This document shows, piece by piece, positions 40,122 through 48,684 of a DNA stretch of 50,887 nt. A program made the position numbers and the translations under genes. How positions within the stretch are numbered: position 1 is the first letter of the stretch; every line of letters begins with the position of its first letter. The stretch lies in assembly GCA_944385535.1 (NCBI GenBank), contig CALWXR010000014.1:1-50887 (forward strand), in the 5' to 3' direction. The notes under the pieces were generated by a model. It was not told where the DNA came from. It saw only the letters and a list, made by a program, of their open reading frames with translations, and ran no database searches. This DNA comes from an uncultured Oscillospiraceae bacterium. Lineage in GTDB: Bacteria > Bacillota > Clostridia > Oscillospirales > Oscillospiraceae.

Positions 40122-43100
40122 TTACACCTTCTTTCTCCGATATACGATGATACCCAGACAGCCAACAGCAGCCAGCAGGCTGAGAACTTTAAGAATCAAG
40201 CCCGAACTTGCTCCCGTTTCCGGCATAGTGAAGGTACGGGCGTTAATCACACGCACTGCGATCTCCAAGTCATCAACAGGAAGCTCTCCTTCAAAAGCGG
40301 TGTTGGTGAGCAGCTTGAAGCCGTCCGGTGCTTTGGTTTCCGTCAGGCGGTACTGTAAGCCAGGATAGAGGCTGCCCCATTCCAGAATACCGTCCATTCC
40401 GGTAGTCAGGCACCCTTCCACAACATCGGGATTGGAGCAGCCGCCCCGCACGACAACTTCAGAATCGGAATAGGTTACGGGATACCACAGGGAACCCTCC
40501 GCACTCCATTCCAGCAGGAAAGTGGCCCCTTCCAGGGGGCTTCCGGTGGTGTCTACCTTCTCAACGGTGATCTTACCGGGACGCAGGGTGTTGGTGAAGA
40601 AAACCTCTGCGGTCTTGCCCTGGGCAACTGTAATTCTCTGGGGATTCTCACTTTTGCAGTAGAACAGGCTGTTCTCCGGGAACAGTTCTTCGATGGTGTA
40701 CTCACCGGGGAGAATGTTTTCCGTCAGGATGGTGCCGTCTGCCTGGGAAGTCAAGGGAGAACCCTTAATTTCTGTCCCATTGGCATCCGTGATCTTGAAC
40801 TGCCAGCCCGCAACGCTGCCGTCACCCTCTACGGTTTTGATGATTTTCAGCCTGCCGTACTGGATATTGGTGAAGGTAATGGAAACATCCTCATGGGGCT
40901 TGATCTCGAATTCCTGAATGGTTTCATCCACCATCCAGTATTCATCCTCAAAGCGGCCATACTCGTCTCCGGTTTCCTTGGCCCAGTAGGTGCCGGGGTC
41001 AAGATAGTACCCCGCCTTGCCTTCCTCGTTGGTGATAAGCGTTCCGATCTCCTGGGTGCAGCCTTCATCCGCATAGATAGTAATGTGCCAGCCCTCCACG
41101 GATTCTCCGGTGTTGGTTTTCTTGTAGAACCAGCCCAGGCCCTGTTCCTTGTTCAGCCAGGTGTCCACGGAGGTTTTTCCTGCGATGACGGTTACATCAT
41201 GGAAGCCCAGTTCCGTACACCAGTAATTATCCTCTGTAGGCAGCTCAACGATAAGATAGCGTCCCGGAGCCAGTTTCCCGGTGCAGGCATAGCCGTTTTC
41301 GTCTGTGGTGTAGTCCCCCACAACATTGCCGTCGGAGTCCTTTACCCGGAATGTCCAGCCTTCCAGATGATTGCCCGTATTGGTGGTTTTCTGGAACTCG
41401 ATACGTCCATACTGCGTATTGGTATAGGACACTTCTGCTTGTGAACCGGCTGTGATCGTTACCTGCTTTTCTACGGTGGCATCGTACTCCCAATAGGTGT
41501 CATCCCGGTCATGAACTTCCCGCACATAGTAATTTCCCGGCAGCAGCTTCCCCGAATAGGCATAGCCGTCCGCTCCGGTTTTGACAGTGGACAGGATGTT
41601 TTTATTGGCATCCAGAATCTGGAAGCTCCATCCCTCCGCGGAACCGTTCACGGCGTTCTTTTGAATGCGCAGATCGCCATAATGGGTATTGGAGAAGGTC
41701 ACAGTTGCCGTAGCATTGGCCGTAACTGTCACCGTTTTCACAGCGGAATCGCAGACCCAGTAGGGATCGCTGATGGCTGCTTCCTTTGCGTAATAAGTTC
41801 CGATGGTCAATCCTGTAACAGTCACGCTGCCGTCTGCCCCGGTGGTAAAGGGAGAACCGGTGACAGCACTGGTGCAGGCAGCATCATAGTAAAGCCCAAT
41901 CTGCCAACCACTCAGGTTCTGACCTGTGTTTGTGGTCTTGACCAGCTTCACGCTGCCGGTGTTCAGCTTGTTTGTGAAGCTGACCGTTGCTGTGGCACCT
42001 GCGGTCACAGTCACCGACTGCGGGTTGATGCTGGCACAGTAGTACAGGGCATTGATGGTGCTGTCCGTGTGTCCCAGCTCCTTCACATAGTAAGTGCCGG
42101 GGGTAAGTCCCGTAACGGAAATCTTTCCGCTGCTGTCCGTAGTGTGCGGCCCGGATACCAGACTGGTACAGGAAGAATCAGAGTAAATTCCAAAGCGCCA
42201 GCCGGACAGATTTTTGCCGTCCTCGGTTGTTTTCGTCAGGCTGATGGAACCCGTATTCAGTTTGTTGTAGAAACTGACCGAAGCGGTGCCGCCGCTGGTG
42301 ACGGTCACCATTTGGGGATTGGTACTGGTGCAGGTATACAGGGCGTTGATACTGCTGTCCGTATGCCCCAACTCCTTAACATAGTAGGTTCCGGCAGTCA
42401 GCCCTGTAACGGAAATCTTACCGCTGGTATTTGTGGTGTGCGGGCCAGACACCAGAGTGGTGCAGGCACTGTTGCTGTAAATCCCAAATTGCCAGCCGGA
42501 TAGGTTTTGCCCGTCCTCTGTGGTTTTCGTCAGACTGATAGCACCCGGATCGGGAGCTTTCAGCTTAAAGTAGGCATTGATATTGCCGCTGGAAGCACTG
42601 TACAGGCTGATGCAGGTCTGATAAGTAGAACCGGACATATACCAAATATTGTAGGTAGAGCTGGCGGCAGAGGGAGCATACCGGGTTGCCGTAAAGACGG
42701 TGGATGCCGAAATGGTTCCGGTCTGGGTGATTGTCAGGGTGTTCCCGCTCTTGCTGAAGCTGGCCCCGCTTCCATTGGAGAAACTGAAATTGGACAGCAC
42801 GCCGTTGGAATCCGTTACAGAGGTAGACGTACCGCTTAGAGTGATCGTCGGCGCACTGCTGCTGGAAGAACTCGTGAAGCTGGGAATCTTCTTTGCAGCC
42901 TGGATGTTGGACACCAAGGTGTTGTAATTGGGCGCAAAGTTGGAAACGGAAGCTACACCCGCATTGTAGAAGATGTCACCAGCCGTTCCGCACTCGTTGG
43001 TGGAGTTAAGCGTAAATGTGCTGGGATCACGCAATCCACAGACAATCTCGTAGATCAGGAACTGTGTTGCCACACGGAGCGGAACGTTGGGATTGTTGGC

Positions 43101-43790
43101 CTTGGAGGTGGTGGTCACGCTGATGGAGTGATCCCACATCTGGTTACTGTACAGCAGGATCAGGCCAATGGCTTCCCGTCTCGCAGCGGGCAGCGCATAC
43201 CAGACATTGGAGCCTTGGGTGCTGCCACTGCCATCCAGAGTCACGCCCCGGTCTACGGAGTTGCCGGAGGTGCTGGCAGCGTAGGTGCGCCAAGGCTCGA
43301 TGCAATAGATGGGGTCATCCGCATAGGCCACTCCGCCGTACCGGGCAAAATGCCAGCCCATGTTCTTGATGTACGCCGTTCGGGTCGTATCAGTACCGTT
43401 GGGTTTGTAAGTACAGGACACCTGATAGTTTAATACCGTGGTGTAGTTGCCATTGTCCGCATAATCGAACAGCATGATGCTGTTCTGGGTGCTGGCGATG
43501 CTCATAACGGCGTAATCATCGGAAGCGAATGCCATGATTTCCGGCTCGTCTGCCAAGGCTCCCTCTTCCAAACCTTCGGTGGATTCTGTCTCAGACTCCG
43601 TTGAAGGGGACGTTGTTTCTTCTGCCTGGGTTTCTTCGTCAGGAGTGGTTGCTTCCTCGGCTTGTGTCGATTCTGGTTCCGTACTGGCTCCCGGTGTATC
43701 CGCTTCTGCGGCTGACACACCGGGAATTAGCCCAAAGCACAGAACCAACACCAGCAGGAGAGAAATCATCCTCCGTAAGTGTTTCATCAT
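40122..43790 (-). CDS. Thioester-domain tip adhesin with SpaA/Cna-B repeats and MPETG anchor
   Basis: 1222 aa. Signal peptide (~1-27); Thr/Glu-rich low-complexity segment (~35-85); thioester domain (~110-300) with Cys in DPIYCIEPWR and Gln in ATQFLIYEIV, the residues that form the covalent bond in known TED adhesins; eight prealbumin-like repeats (~410-1170), repeats 1 and 2 being 98 aa each and nearly alike (ISLTKTTEDG, LSGWxFGIYS, GTYYVKELGH); the last repeat has the E-box YRLTETKAPDGF; sorting signal MPETG, membrane helix, RRKK tail. Likely the pilus tip or a covalent host/recipient-cell adhesin. RBS AAAGGAG. Confidence 0.9.
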   Translation of the reverse strand: MMKHLRRMISLLLVLVLCFGLIPGVSAAEADTPGASTEPESTQAEEATTPDEETQAEETTSPSTESETESTEGLEEGALADEPEIMAFASDDYAVMSIASTQNSIMLFDYADNGNYTTVLNYQVSCTYKPNGTDTTRTAYIKNMGWHFARYGGVAYADDPIYCIEPWRTYAASTSGNSVDRGVTLDGSGSTQGSNVWYALPAARREAIGLILLYSNQMWDHSISVTTTSKANNPNVPLRVATQFLIYEIVCGLRDPSTFTLNSTNECGTAGDIFYNAGVASVSNFAPNYNTLVSNIQAAKKIPSFTSSSSSSAPTITLSGTSTSVTDSNGVLSNFSFSNGSGASFSKSGNTLTITQTGTISASTVFTATRYAPSAASSTYNIWYMSGSTYQTCISLYSASSGNINAYFKLKAPDPGAISLTKTTEDGQNLSGWQFGIYSNSACTTLVSGPHTTNTSGKISVTGLTAGTYYVKELGHTDSSINALYTCTSTNPQMVTVTSGGTASVSFYNKLNTGSISLTKTTEDGKNLSGWRFGIYSDSSCTSLVSGPHTTDSSGKISVTGLTPGTYYVKELGHTDSTINALYYCASINPQSVTVTAGATATVSFTNKLNTGSVKLVKTTNTGQNLSGWQIGLYYDAACTSAVTGSPFTTGADGSVTVTGLTIGTYYAKEAAISDPYWVCDSAVKTVTVTANATATVTFSNTHYGDLRIQKNAVNGSAEGWSFQILDANKNILSTVKTGADGYAYSGKLLPGNYYVREVHDRDDTYWEYDATVEKQVTITAGSQAEVSYTNTQYGRIEFQKTTNTGNHLEGWTFRVKDSDGNVVGDYTTDENGYACTGKLAPGRYLIVELPTEDNYWCTELGFHDVTVIAGKTSVDTWLNKEQGLGWFYKKTNTGESVEGWHITIYADEGCTQEIGTLITNEEGKAGYYLDPGTYWAKETGDEYGRFEDEYWMVDETIQEFEIKPHEDVSITFTNIQYGRLKIIKTVEGDGSVAGWQFKITDANGTEIKGSPLTSQADGTILTENILPGEYTIEELFPENSLFYCKSENPQRITVAQGKTAEVFFTNTLRPGKITVEKVDTTGSPLEGATFLLEWSAEGSLWYPVTYSDSEVVVRGGCSNPDVVEGCLTTGMDGILEWGSLYPGLQYRLTETKAPDGFKLLTNTAFEGELPVDDLEIAVRVINARTFTMPETGASSGLILKVLSLLAAVGCLGIIVYRRKKV
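41955..42548 (-). repeat. Two 294-bp tandem coding repeats in the adhesin gene
   Basis: Repeat 1 (about 42548-42255) and repeat 2 (about 42254-41961) each code 98 residues and share most positions at DNA and protein level. Repeat 3 downstream is clearly related but diverged. Copy number could vary by recombination. Confidence 0.7.
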
Positions 43791-43817
43791 TAGATCTCCT
43801 TTCGCATGGGAATGGGA

Positions 43818-43847
43818 AAGCTCCTACCCCAGTTGAGATAGGAGCTT
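43818..43847 (-). terminator. Hairpin between Maff2 and the adhesin gene
   Basis: AAGCTCCTA pairs with TAGGAGCTT; only a TTTCCC run follows on minus. Possibly a partial terminator or processing site. Confidence 0.55.
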
Positions 43848-43867
43848 CCTGGTTTTCTACGCTAGGC

Positions 43868-44086
43868 TTAGGTAGTGAACAGACCGGAGAGCAGCGGCAC
43901 CAGGGTGATGCCGATCAGCGCCACACCGCCGCCAGCCATGAGCTGCTTCATGCCCTGGGACTTTGCACCGGGGTTGTCATTGCCGTAACCTTCCAGCAGA
44001 TTGATTGCGCCCCATACGCCAAGACCAGCGCCCAGAGCAACGACCAGGGTCTGCAAAACATTGATAGCGGAATTGAAAAATGCCAT
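43868..44086 (-). CDS. Maff2-family small membrane protein (VirB2/pilin-like)
   Basis: 72 aa with two membrane helices (NVLQTLVVALGAGLGVWGAI and AGGGVALIGITLVPLLSGLF) separated by a short polar loop. Maff2 proteins occupy the VirB2-like place in clostridial type IV operons and are proposed pilin/channel subunits. TTGGAGGTC precedes ATG 44086. Confidence 0.9.
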   Translation of the reverse strand: MAFFNSAINVLQTLVVALGAGLGVWGAINLLEGYGNDNPGAKSQGMKQLMAGGGVALIGITLVPLLSGLFTT

Positions 44087-44168
44087 TTAAGTGGACCTCC
44101 AAAATAAGAATGATTTTGAAGGGACACTTTACTTTGACTTCTCTGATCTTTCTATAGATTCTGCCGAA

Positions 44169-45953
44169 TCAGGCAGTTGGGCCGGAAGAATTCACTTCAT
44201 ACACCTCGCAGGGCTGTTCCGGTTTCAGCCGGAGGCGGTGGGACAGGAAACGCTCTATGTCCAATTCGTTTCGCTTGTCAAAGTCGGATGTGAACTTATA
44301 GTTGGGATGCTTGGTGATATCGTATTTGTTGGACAGAAACGGGCGGACGCCCCGAAGCTGCAAGATACACTTGCCGCCGTCCATGACGGCCAGTTCGTCC
44401 TGGCTCATAAGCTCCTTGCCCAGTTTCTGATAGTTGAGGGAATGGGAAACCTCCCGCCCACGGCTCTCTCCGGTGTTGAAGGTGTCAATCGTTTCTTTCC
44501 CCAGCGCGGCGGACAGCTCCTTTAGGGTGGTCGGCTCTTTGCCGCCCAGGAAAATGGACGTGTCCATATTGCCGATGATGGTATCGGCATTGTCCTTGTA
44601 AATGGCCTTGAGCTGGCTCTGGGCTTGCAGCACCAGACAGCAGGAAATCTCCCGGGAACGTATGGTTGCTACCAGCTTTTCCAGCCGGGGAATCTGCCCG
44701 ATATTTGCCGCCTCGTCGATCAGGCAGCGGACATGAACTGGAAGCCTGCCGCCATACACATCGTCGGCTTTCTCGCAGAGGAGGTTGAAAAGCTGGGTGT
44801 AGCACAGGGAAATGAGGAAATTGAAGGTATCGTCGGTATCTGACATAATGATAAACAGGGTGGTCTTGCGATCCCCCAGGGTGTCCAGCTCCAGCTCGTC
44901 ATAGGCGGTCAGGTCACGTAGCTCCTGAATATCAAAAGGAGCCAGCCGTGCGCCGCAGGAAATCAAGATCGACTTTGCTGTTTTGCCGGCGGCTAATTTG
45001 TATTTCTTATACTGCCTGACAGCGAAGTGCTGGGGCTTTTCCTTTTCCAGTTCCGCGAACATCAGGTCAACCGGATTCTGAAATTCCTCGTCATCCTCCC
45101 GAACCTCCATGGCATTGATAAACTCAATGAGGGTGGAGAAGTTCTGCTCCTCCACCGGGGCCTCATAGTGGATGTAACCAATGAGCGCCGTGTACAGCAG
45201 GGTTTCCGCCTTGACCCAGAAATCGTCCCCGGCTTTGCCCTCACCCTTGGTGTTGGCAATCAGGGCAGTTACCAGCTTCAAAATGTCCTTCTCGCTGTGG
45301 ATGTAGGCGAAAGGGTTATAGTGCATGGACTTTTTGAAGTTGATGGTGTTCAGAATTTTCAGCCGGTAGCCAAAATGCAGAAGCATTTTTCCGCACTCGG
45401 TGACGATGCTGCCCTTGGGATCGGTGACTACAAAGCTGACGGGGTACTTCTTGGAAGTACACTGCATCAGGTTGGGCTTCAGCCAGAACCGGGTCTTGCC
45501 GGAACCGGAGCCGCCGATGATAAGGACATTCTTATTTCTGGCGGCTTTGGGATCGGCAGGGCGGTTGTTCATGGTCAGTCTCTCTGTCTGTGTGAGGATG
45601 ATGTTGTTTTCAAACACCGGGTCAACAAAGGGCCTTATATCCTCTGCTGTGCCCCACCGGGCGGAGCCGTATTCCAGATTCTTGCGAAACTTTTTCGCGT
45701 CCTTGCCCTTCACATAGACAGCCAGCCGAATTGCCGCTGCGGCTGCAATGCCCACACAGAGATCCGCAGGGTGAAAGCTGGGCACGGCGGTATCGAATGC
45801 TGCTACCATACCCTCCATGAAGTGCAGAAGCTTCCCGGACAGATCGGCACCGGAAGCCAAGCGAAAAGCCTGCCCCAGCTTAGTGGCAAACAGGGCGATG
45901 ACCACATAGGGGAGGTTGGGCAAAAGGACCTTCTTCCAGTTTACTTGCCTCAC
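44169..45953 (-). CDS. VirD4/TraG-type coupling protein
   Basis: 594 aa. Two N-terminal membrane helices, Walker A IIGGSGSGKTRF (~148), Walker B CLIDEAANIG (~413), and the conserved SQLKAIYKDNADTIIGN (arginine-finger) segment. It docks the relaxosome and drives DNA through the VirB4 channel. The start overlaps pcfB (ATGA). The hallmark LPGMCG-type and C-terminal regions look complete. Confidence 0.94.
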   Translation of the reverse strand: MRQVNWKKVLLPNLPYVVIALFATKLGQAFRLASGADLSGKLLHFMEGMVAAFDTAVPSFHPADLCVGIAAAAAIRLAVYVKGKDAKKFRKNLEYGSARWGTAEDIRPFVDPVFENNIILTQTERLTMNNRPADPKAARNKNVLIIGGSGSGKTRFWLKPNLMQCTSKKYPVSFVVTDPKGSIVTECGKMLLHFGYRLKILNTINFKKSMHYNPFAYIHSEKDILKLVTALIANTKGEGKAGDDFWVKAETLLYTALIGYIHYEAPVEEQNFSTLIEFINAMEVREDDEEFQNPVDLMFAELEKEKPQHFAVRQYKKYKLAAGKTAKSILISCGARLAPFDIQELRDLTAYDELELDTLGDRKTTLFIIMSDTDDTFNFLISLCYTQLFNLLCEKADDVYGGRLPVHVRCLIDEAANIGQIPRLEKLVATIRSREISCCLVLQAQSQLKAIYKDNADTIIGNMDTSIFLGGKEPTTLKELSAALGKETIDTFNTGESRGREVSHSLNYQKLGKELMSQDELAVMDGGKCILQLRGVRPFLSNKYDITKHPNYKFTSDFDKRNELDIERFLSHRLRLKPEQPCEVYEVNSSGPTA

Positions 45954-46411
45954 CGTTCCAGCTCCTTTTTCTTTGTCCGATCCACCACAGCGGACTGAAT
46001 CAGCGCCTTAAACTGTTGCAGCTTGGCAAGTACGGAGGGCCGGGATTTCTTGTTCACGATCTGATCCGTGTATTCCTTGAAAGCGGCGGTCATGGCATCG
46101 GCATCCTGACTTTTGAAAAAAATCAGGTAGCGATCCTGTCCCTTTGCCTTATAAGGAGCAAAGTCAATACCGTACTTCCTGGCAATCCGTTTGAAGGAAC
46201 CGATGTTCTGGTCCGTGACCTCCACGCTCTGCAAGCCCCGATTCTGGGCAGCGAGCTTTTTGACGGTCATTTTGCCGTGTGGCTGCTTATTTTGGCGGTG
46301 GGTTTTCATTTGGGCAAGAAATTTGCTGAGCGCTTTGCGCAGCTCCTGCTCTGTCAGCTTGGAGCAGTTGACAATGAGGGTGACAACTCTTTGTTCCACT
46401 TCTTCCTGCAT
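45950..46411 (-). CDS. pcfB: PcfB/DUF3801-family coupling accessory protein
   Basis: 153 aa. DUF3801 features: TLIVNCSKLTEQELRKALSKFL, GKMTVKKLAAQNRGLQSVEV, FKRIARKYGIDFAPYK. The C-terminus carries KKSRPSVLAKLQQF plus a basic end. PcfB-type proteins bind the coupling protein and relaxase in Gram-positive conjugation (pCF10 PcfB/PcfC). Overlaps virD4 by 4 bp. The start follows AAAGGAGATG. Confidence 0.88.
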   Translation of the reverse strand: MQEEVEQRVVTLIVNCSKLTEQELRKALSKFLAQMKTHRQNKQPHGKMTVKKLAAQNRGLQSVEVTDQNIGSFKRIARKYGIDFAPYKAKGQDRYLIFFKSQDADAMTAAFKEYTDQIVNKKSRPSVLAKLQQFKALIQSAVVDRTKKKELER

Positions 46412-46459
46412 GGGGCATCATCTCCTTTCCGTAAATTTGCAGGGAGAAGGCAATCCCCG

Positions 46460-46504
46460 CTAGGGAGGAACCACCAGGCGGTGCAGCAGTTTCTTCAGTT
46501 CCAT
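46460..46504 (-). CDS. Possible 14-aa peptide
   Basis: ATG 46504 to TAG 46460 encodes MELKKLLHRLVVPP after a consensus AGGAGG. It is short enough to be accidental, but the ribosome-binding site is strong and it lies in the operon between two genes. It might couple translation to pcfB. Confidence 0.3.
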   Translation of the reverse strand: MELKKLLHRLVVPP

Positions 46505-46513
46505 AGAACCTCC

Positions 46514-46825
46514 TTATCGTATCTGATCTTTGCGGTCATAGAGGAGATTTCCCCGAATAACCTTGGCGTGGGACAGAATCTGGATGTTCCCGCTTTTTTC
46601 GTTCTCCAGAGCTTTCTGGTAGCCCTTATCGGAGAGAAACAGGCGCATCCTGTCACCTTTGTCACCCACCGGGGAATCATGGGTCAGGACATGGAAGATA
46701 ATCATGTGCTGGGTATTTTTGTCAAACCGGGCCATGTCCATGTAGTCATGACCTTTGTAGTTCTGGGCACCAGCCTGAATCCGGGCTTCCTCCATCTGCT
46801 GGGCAATGGTTTTTCCGTTACTCAC
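46514..46825 (-). CDS. Conserved ICE protein, paralogue of the 48685-49011 product
   Basis: 103 aa. Core: FDKNTQHMIIFHVL, RMRLFLSDKGYQKAL, NIQILSHAKVIRGNLLYDRK. The same pattern appears in the 108-aa protein at 48685-49011 (RHMAIIEV, RARLFLSEEGYKTI, LTILHHANVINGYLVDDRK), so the two are homologues. Function unknown; no membrane segments. Start overlaps the next gene upstream by 8 bp. Confidence 0.7.
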   Translation of the reverse strand: MSNGKTIAQQMEEARIQAGAQNYKGHDYMDMARFDKNTQHMIIFHVLTHDSPVGDKGDRMRLFLSDKGYQKALENEKSGNIQILSHAKVIRGNLLYDRKDQIR

Positions 46826-47180
46826 GGCACTCCTCTCCGCCGCGTCCCTGCCCCTTCACGGTCAGAATGCCGTCCAGGGTTGTGGCAGTAATGCGCAGCC
46901 GCTCGGCCATGGCAACGTCGTTTTTCACCGCCTCATCCACGGCAGCGCCGCAGACTACCAGGACATTTGCACGGCGCAGATAATCCCTTGCCATATCCAG
47001 ACCATCCTTATGTTCCTGGGGAATTGCATCCCGAAGGAACCGGGCCTGCTGAACCAGGGGACAGCAGGGGTTATATCCGGCGTCGTAGACAGCACGGCAA
47101 TACCGATCTGCCAGCTTTGCGTTTTCGCTTTCGTTTTTACCCCAGGGTGCGGTAATATATGCGAGAGGTCTTTTCTTCAT
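46818..47180 (-). CDS. DUF4406-like nucleoside 2-deoxyribosyltransferase-fold protein
   Basis: 120 aa. Starts MKKRPLAYITAPWGKNESEN; the N-terminal strand, PLVQQARFL and ANVLVVCGAAVDEAVKNDVAMAERL match the DUF4406/DUF7768 group with a nucleoside deoxyribosyltransferase-like fold, function unproven. The start at 47180 is preferred over ten codons upstream because GAAAGGAAGG lies just before. Confidence 0.7.
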   Translation of the reverse strand: MKKRPLAYITAPWGKNESENAKLADRYCRAVYDAGYNPCCPLVQQARFLRDAIPQEHKDGLDMARDYLRRANVLVVCGAAVDEAVKNDVAMAERLRITATTLDGILTVKGQGRGGEECRE

Positions 47181-47222
47181 TTTCCTTCCTTTCTCCCGGT
47201 GTCCGGGCACGAAAAAAGCGGC

Positions 47223-48092
47223 TCATAGGGAGCCGCCAAAATCGTGGTTGTATTGCATGGTACAGTGATTGTCCAGGGTGGAAACAGAATTGAACAGGGA
47301 TGCCAGAAGATAGGCTCTGGTGTTGCGTACCTGAGTGTGGTTGTCCGCGATCCCGTCCATGACCCGTTCAATGTGCATGACATTGATCTTTGAAAATCGT
47401 TCCTGCACATAGGAGGTTGGGTATTCTGCATCCCTGCCAATTCGGATGGTGGGACTGCGGTTCATAGCCACCTCCAGCATGATTTCCACCAGCTCATCCA
47501 GCGGTTCCATTCGATACTGCTGCCGCAGCCAATCGTACTCAATCTGATGCTTGATCTTATCTCTCTCATCCCTTGCATCCTTCTGTCCTTCAGCGGGAGC
47601 TTCCGCTAGAAGGAATGAATGAGTATTTGATAGATCAGTATTTGATTGATCTATATTTAATTCTTGTATATTTAATTGTGCGGGTTTTTCCTGTTTTGGT
47701 TTTCCCTGTTCTGGATTTTCCTGTTCTGGAAAACCCAAGACTGGATTATCCAAGACTGGATTTTCCCGTTTAGGTGAATCCGACGGTGCAGGCGGAGATA
47801 CCGGCTTTTCCAGGATGGTATATTCCACATCGGTCAGCCGCCCTTGGGCATCCCGCAGGCGGCGGCGCTGGACATAACCGGCCTTCTCCAATTCCTTGAT
47901 CGTCGCGCAGATACTGTCAACACCGTCCTTGCAGATGCAGGCAAGCCCCTTTGTAGTGTAATCCCAATCCTCCGGGAGGGAAAGCATCAGGGAGAGCAGT
48001 CCCTTTGCTTTCAGGGACAGAGTTTTATCCCGCAGGTGGTAATTTGCCATCACGGTATAGTCCTTCGTTTTTTCTACTCGGAATACAGCTAT
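47223..48092 (-). CDS. Replication-initiator-like protein (RepA_N-type/DUF6017), apparent ATA start
   Basis: 289 aa from ATA 48092, or 276 from ATG 48053. N-terminal winged-helix domain (VMANYHLRDKTLSLKAKGLLSLMLSLPEDW, DGVDSICATIKELEKAGYV), a variable Pro/Glu/Asn linker, and a C-terminal DUF6017-like helical domain (IEYDWLRQQYRM, RNTRAYLLASLFNSV). This class probably initiates autonomous ICE replication. AGAGGTGA lies 6 nt before ATA-GCT-GTA-TTC-CGA, and homologues as I know them begin MAVFRVEK, so the expected ATG is replaced by ATA. GTG 48056 is a fallback start. Confidence 0.8.
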   Translation of the reverse strand: MAVFRVEKTKDYTVMANYHLRDKTLSLKAKGLLSLMLSLPEDWDYTTKGLACICKDGVDSICATIKELEKAGYVQRRRLRDAQGRLTDVEYTILEKPVSPPAPSDSPKRENPVLDNPVLGFPEQENPEQGKPKQEKPAQLNIQELNIDQSNTDLSNTHSFLLAEAPAEGQKDARDERDKIKHQIEYDWLRQQYRMEPLDELVEIMLEVAMNRSPTIRIGRDAEYPTSYVQERFSKINVMHIERVMDGIADNHTQVRNTRAYLLASLFNSVSTLDNHCTMQYNHDFGGSL

Positions 48093-48166
48093 TGTATATC
48101 ACCTCTTTTCATGGGGACAGTCAGGCGGTGTGGCAGAATCAGCCTATACCTGTCTTGATCCCAGAC

Positions 48167-48682
48167 TCAGGGTTCATAGACCACGACTTCATCCGAGTGG
48201 AATTCTTCGGGGTACAGATCCTCGATACAATCCAGAAAGTCCAGCAGATCAGGTGCAGGCTCGGTAGCAGGCAACTGATCGCCCTTGTACTCCCGGAACT
48301 CGGTGATGTAGTCATCCTCGTCGCCATAGACGATCTGAACGCAGGATACCACGGCGATGCTCATATCCTCCCGCAGCCACAGCTCCAGATAGCGGCTTGC
48401 TGCCACGTCCAGATCATCCACGCGCAGCGTAGGCTCCCGCCAGAGCAGCGTGGCGCTGCCCTCAAACAGCTTCGCACTCCGGTACTTCAGGGTCATGGGG
48501 CGTTTGCCGTCTGTGGAATAGGCATACACAGGCTCCGCTCTGTCCCGCAGGGCGTCATACAGGTATGTGAAATGGATGTCACAGACCAGGCTGGCTATCT
48601 CGTCCGGCCCGTACTTGCCGCGAATACCCAGGTCAATGCAGATGTTGGTGATGGAAGCAATCAGTTTTTCAACGGTAGTCAT
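48167..48682 (-). CDS. Conserved ICE protein of unknown function
   Basis: 171 aa, acidic, no membrane segments. Segments include VEKLIASITNICIDLG, CDIHFTYLYDALRDRAEP and LELWLREDMSIAVVSC. I do not recognise the family. It starts 2 bp after the stop of the 108-aa gene, so the two are co-transcribed. GGAGGATATGTAATTATG gives its ribosome-binding site. Confidence 0.6.
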   Translation of the reverse strand: MTTVEKLIASITNICIDLGIRGKYGPDEIASLVCDIHFTYLYDALRDRAEPVYAYSTDGKRPMTLKYRSAKLFEGSATLLWREPTLRVDDLDVAASRYLELWLREDMSIAVVSCVQIVYGDEDDYITEFREYKGDQLPATEPAPDLLDFLDCIEDLYPEEFHSDEVVVYEP

Positions 48683-48684
48683 AA

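Noticed and set aside
41955-42548. CRISPR-like or satellite array
   Set aside because: The repeats are 294-bp in-frame coding repeats of an adhesin, not short spaced repeats. No CRISPR array was seen anywhere in the window.
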